A stretch of 7,987 nt of DNA from Weeksellaceae bacterium. GTDB lineage: Bacteria; Bacteroidota; Bacteroidia; Flavobacteriales; Weeksellaceae. Made by a program: the position numbers and the translations under genes. Shown here in pieces: positions 5,963 through 7,987 of the stretch; position 1 is the first letter of the stretch, and every line of letters starts with the position of its first letter. Location: assembly GCA_028698395.1 (NCBI GenBank), contig JAQVDG010000082.1, forward strand, positions 1 through 7,987, written 5' to 3'. The notes beneath the pieces are model-generated. The model saw only the letters and a program-made list of their open reading frames with translations, had not been told where the DNA came from and ran no database searches.

Positions 5963-7609
5963 ATGACAGCAAAACAAAAACAACAAGAACTAGGGAAAAC
6001 CCTTTGGGATATAGCAGATAGTTTAAGAGGTGCAATGAATGCGGATGATTTTCGTGATTATATGCTCTCGTTCCTCTTTTTACGCTATCTATCGGATAAT
6101 TATGAAGCTTCGGTTAAAAAAGAATTGGGGTCAGACTATCCTAAATTAGATGCAAACGATAAGCGTACACCGCTTGCTATTTGGTATAAAGCTAACCCAA
6201 ATGATGTGGTAGAGTTTGAAAAGCAAATGCGTAGAAAAGTGCATTATGTAATAGAGCCGCAATATTTATGGAGTAGTATTTCAGAACTTGCAAGAACACA
6301 GCACGAAGATTTATTAAAAACGCTTCAAAAAGGTTTTAAATACATAGAAAACGAATCCTTTGAAAGCACCTTTAAAGGCTTGTTCTCTGAGATAAATCTA
6401 GACTCAGAAAAATTAGGCAAGAACTACGAAGCAAGAAATGAAAAGCTTTGCAAGATTATTACAAAAATTGCCGAAGGTATTTCGGGGTTCTCGACAGACA
6501 GCGATACCCTTGGAGATGCTTACGAATATTTGATTGGGCAATTTGCAGCAGGTTCTGGTAAAAAGGCAGGTGAGTTTTATACACCACAACAACTATCTAC
6601 CATTCTTTCAGAAATCGTAACCTTAGACAGCCAAAACCCAAAAGCAGGTAAAAAGAAAAAACTCAACAAAGTATTGGATTTTGCTTGTGGTTCGGGTTCA
6701 TTACTTCTCAACGTTAAAAATAAAATTGAAGACCAACCTGGAGGTGGAACTATCAGCCGAATATATGGCCAAGAAAAAAACATCACCACCTACAACTTGG
6801 CACGAATGAATATGTTGCTTCACGGAGTAAAAGATTCAGAGTTTGAAATTTTTCACGGAGATACCTTAAAAAACGATTGGGATATTCTCAACGAAATGAA
6901 TCCAGCCAAAAAAGTAGAGTTTGATGCTATTGTAGCCAATCCACCATTTAGTTTGCGTTGGGATGCCTCAGAAGCAATGAACGAAGATTTCCGTTTTAAA
7001 AACTATGGCTTGGCACCTAAGTCAGCTGCAGATTTTGCTTTTTTGCTACACGGTTTCCACTATTTAAGTGATGAAGGAACAATGGCTATTATTTTACCTC
7101 ATGGTGTGTTATTCAGAGGTGGAGCAGAACAAAGTATTCGAGAAAAACTATTGAAGGACAATAATATTGACACCGTTATTGGCTTACCTTCTAACCTATT
7201 CTTTTCAACAGGAATTCCAGTTTGCATTTTAGTATTGAAAAAATGCAAAAAAGAAGATGATATTTTATTCATCAATGCAAGTGAACACTACAAAAAAGAA
7301 AAGCGTCAGAACGTATTGCGTGATGGCGAAGGAACAGAAGACGACCCCAATGATATTTTAAAAATCGTTGAAACCTATCAAAACCGACCAGAAAAGGTAG
7401 AACGATATGCTCGCAGAGTGCCAATGGCGGAAATTGTTGATAATGATTACAACTTGAATATCTCACGTTATGTCAGTACTGCAATTGCAGAGCCAATAAT
7501 TGACTTAGAAGAAGTGAATGAAAAACTGACTGAAATAGAAAAGAAAGCAACCAAATCTAGGAATGAACACAACGAATATTTGAAACAACTCGGACTTAAA
7601 ACAATCTGA
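5963..7609 (+). CDS. hsdM: Type I R-M methyltransferase subunit (N6-adenine)
   Basis: HsdM transfers methyl groups from S-adenosylmethionine to adenine N6 in targets selected by HsdS, protecting self DNA; two copies normally join one HsdS. The 548 residues begin with the helical HsdM N-domain (about 8-140, containing LWDIADSLRG and DYMLSFLFLRYLSD). GEFYTP follows at 203-208, then SAM-binding motif I DFACGSG (239-245) and catalytic motif IV NPPF (326-329). Later conserved segments are LPHGVLFRGG (378-387), GLPSNLFFSTGIP (407-419) and DNDYNLNISRYV (492-503). A short helical, charged tail (about 513-541) probably contacts HsdS. All catalytic motifs are intact. It starts 9 bp after the nuclease gene with no strong ribosome-binding site. 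It is the last gene of the operon, whereas hsdM usually precedes or accompanies hsdS at the front. Confidence 0.97.
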   Translation: MTAKQKQQELGKTLWDIADSLRGAMNADDFRDYMLSFLFLRYLSDNYEASVKKELGSDYPKLDANDKRTPLAIWYKANPNDVVEFEKQMRRKVHYVIEPQYLWSSISELARTQHEDLLKTLQKGFKYIENESFESTFKGLFSEINLDSEKLGKNYEARNEKLCKIITKIAEGISGFSTDSDTLGDAYEYLIGQFAAGSGKKAGEFYTPQQLSTILSEIVTLDSQNPKAGKKKKLNKVLDFACGSGSLLLNVKNKIEDQPGGGTISRIYGQEKNITTYNLARMNMLLHGVKDSEFEIFHGDTLKNDWDILNEMNPAKKVEFDAIVANPPFSLRWDASEAMNEDFRFKNYGLAPKSAADFAFLLHGFHYLSDEGTMAIILPHGVLFRGGAEQSIREKLLKDNNIDTVIGLPSNLFFSTGIPVCILVLKKCKKEDDILFINASEHYKKEKRQNVLRDGEGTEDDPNDILKIVETYQNRPEKVERYARRVPMAEIVDNDYNLNISRYVSTAIAEPIIDLEEVNEKLTEIEKKATKSRNEHNEYLKQLGLKTI

Positions 7610-7634
7610 CGGATGAATAGCCAACGCACAAAGC

Positions 7635-7693
7635 CATACACATTTGCAATTCGCACCAGCCAATGCTTAAGCCAAAAATTGCAAAAGAGTATG
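7635..7693. repeat. 3' copy of a conserved hairpin element
   Basis: The arm at 7635-7651 pairs with 7677-7693 at 15 of 17 positions, including TTTGCAATT/AATTGCAAA. The only mismatches are A/A at 7640/7688 and 7642/7686, in the same relative places as in the 161-214 hairpin. The 25-nt loop contains CCAATGCT (7660-7667), also shared. The stem top and base differ from the 5' copy by changes on both arms, so pairing is kept. It begins 25 bp after the hsdM stop. Confidence 0.8.
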
Positions 7694-7746
7694 TCTTTCG
7701 CCAACACTGACAGACGACCGAAAAAAAAGTACGACCGCACAACATT

Positions 7747-7855
7747 GTGTATAAGCAATAGCGGGTTCAGTGCTATTTTGAAACATAAAACAATAAATCA
7801 AAGGTCGGTGCTATCTGACAGTTTAGTGGGTTAAAATCCGCTACTGCTCATACAC
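7747..7855. repeat. Long-range 18-bp inverted repeat
   Basis: GTGTATAAGCAATAGCGG (7747-7764) pairs with CCGCTACTGCTCATACAC (7838-7855) at 16 of 18 positions across 73 nt. Both mismatches are A/C on the + strand, which become G/U wobbles if the minus strand is transcribed; the minus-strand RNA could pair along all 18 positions. CAAC (7740-7743) and GTTG (7862-7865) may extend it across an unpaired stretch. Confidence 0.7.
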
Positions 7856-7923
7856 GAGGCCGTTGGCTTTAATGCTGGACGAAAAAAATTGAAAGAATAA
7901 TATTAATTTAAAAACAGAAAAAG

Positions 7924-7987
7924 ATGACTTATTTAGGAATAATTGGACCTTATCAATGGATTATAATTTTAATTGCTGTATTTCTTG
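7924..7987 (+). CDS. Start of a small membrane protein, cut by the window end
   Basis: The ATG at 7924 follows an A/G-rich leader (AGAAAAAG). The 21 visible codons read MTYLGIIGPYQW followed by a run of hydrophobic residues (IIILIAVFL). This is a single N-terminal membrane helix starting near residue 12 and extending past the window. Short Bacteroidota proteins with a similar beginning include TatA-like and PLDc_N/SHOCT-type membrane proteins, but too little is visible to choose. It lies beyond the 250-bp element and is probably chromosomal flanking sequence rather than part of the defence operon. Confidence 0.55.
   Translation, partial: MTYLGIIGPYQWIIILIAVFL

Larger units (their letters stand above)
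7619..7868. repeat. 250-bp intergenic element bounded by inverted repeats
   Basis: AGCCAACG (7619-7626) and CGTTGGCT (7861-7868) are perfect 8-bp inverted repeats at the two ends. Inside lie a hairpin (7635-7693) and an 18-bp long-range stem (7747-7764 with 7838-7855). GTGCTAT is directly repeated at 7770-7776 and 7808-7814. The left part resembles the 5' flank at about 144-235, where AGCCAGCGC (144-152) corresponds to AGCCAACGC (7619-7627). It looks like a Bacteroidota intergenic repeat or a non-autonomous element. No transposase is present and no target-site duplication was recognised. Confidence 0.5.
7610..7923. other. Gene-free 3' flank occupied by a structured repeat element
   Basis: I see no credible gene between hsdM and the next start codon. 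An open frame at 7613-7834 runs through the inverted repeats and has no recognisable protein features. Two inverted-repeat structures fill most of the stretch: a hairpin at 7635-7693 and a long-range stem at 7747-7855, together bracketed by 8-bp arms at 7619-7626 and 7861-7868. No hairpin followed by a T-run is visible, so the terminator of the operon is not evident. The last 50 bp (about 7875-7923) are AT-rich and probably hold the leader or promoter of the next gene. Confidence 0.7.

Noticed and set aside
7613..7834. 73-residue open frame after hsdM
   Set aside because: It lies within the inverted-repeat element, has no ribosome-binding site or domain, and is best explained as chance translation of the repeat.
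7635..7855. CRISPR array or toxin-antitoxin RNA
   Set aside because: There are no regularly spaced direct repeats, and the repeats are inverted rather than tandem.
7619..7868. Integron attC site
   Set aside because: The CCAAC/GTTGG ends recall R''/R' boxes, but GTTGGCT does not fit GTTRRRY and AGCCAAC does not fit RYYYAAC; 250 bp is also long for attC.

Overview
The window is AT-rich and carries a compact type I restriction-modification (R-M) operon, all on the + strand. Low GC, A-rich start regions with few Shine-Dalgarno sites, structured AT-rich intergenic DNA and the protein style suggest a member of the Bacteroidota (Flavobacteriia/Cytophagia-like). That assignment is inference; no taxonomic marker gene is present.

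Layout. Positions 1-322 hold no convincing gene. They contain a nested inverted repeat (74-127), a strong imperfect hairpin (161-214) and the presumed promoter/operator of the operon. A 62-codon XRE/Cro-type HTH regulator (323-511) ends in TGA. The next base starts hsdR (512-3502), in the same reading frame. hsdR overlaps hsdS (3495-4694) by 8 bp, and hsdS overlaps the next gene by 4 bp (ATGA). That next gene (4691-5953) encodes a 420-residue ABC-type ATPase with a C-terminal domain that fits a PrrC-like anticodon nuclease. hsdM (5963-7609) follows after 9 bp. Downstream, 7610-7923 is non-coding and structured. The window ends inside a new small membrane-protein gene that starts at 7924.

How the genes work together. 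HsdS (two target-recognition domains) and HsdM would form the N6-adenine methyltransferase that marks self DNA. Adding HsdR gives the complex that translocates on and cuts unmodified DNA. The PrrC-like protein is probably held inactive by that complex and released when a phage disables restriction, so that it cuts tRNA and stops translation. This is the established logic of E. coli PrrC with the type IC enzyme EcoprrI; its use here is inference. The HTH protein is the likely regulator of an operon in which restriction is encoded first and methylation last, the reverse of the usual order.

The least expected signal is in the flanks. Hairpins at 161-214 and 7635-7693 belong to one family. They share loop and edge sequences and the same two A/A mismatches, while their upper stems differ by paired changes. 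The whole defence operon therefore sits between two copies of a conserved structured element, which may mark it as an exchangeable cassette.
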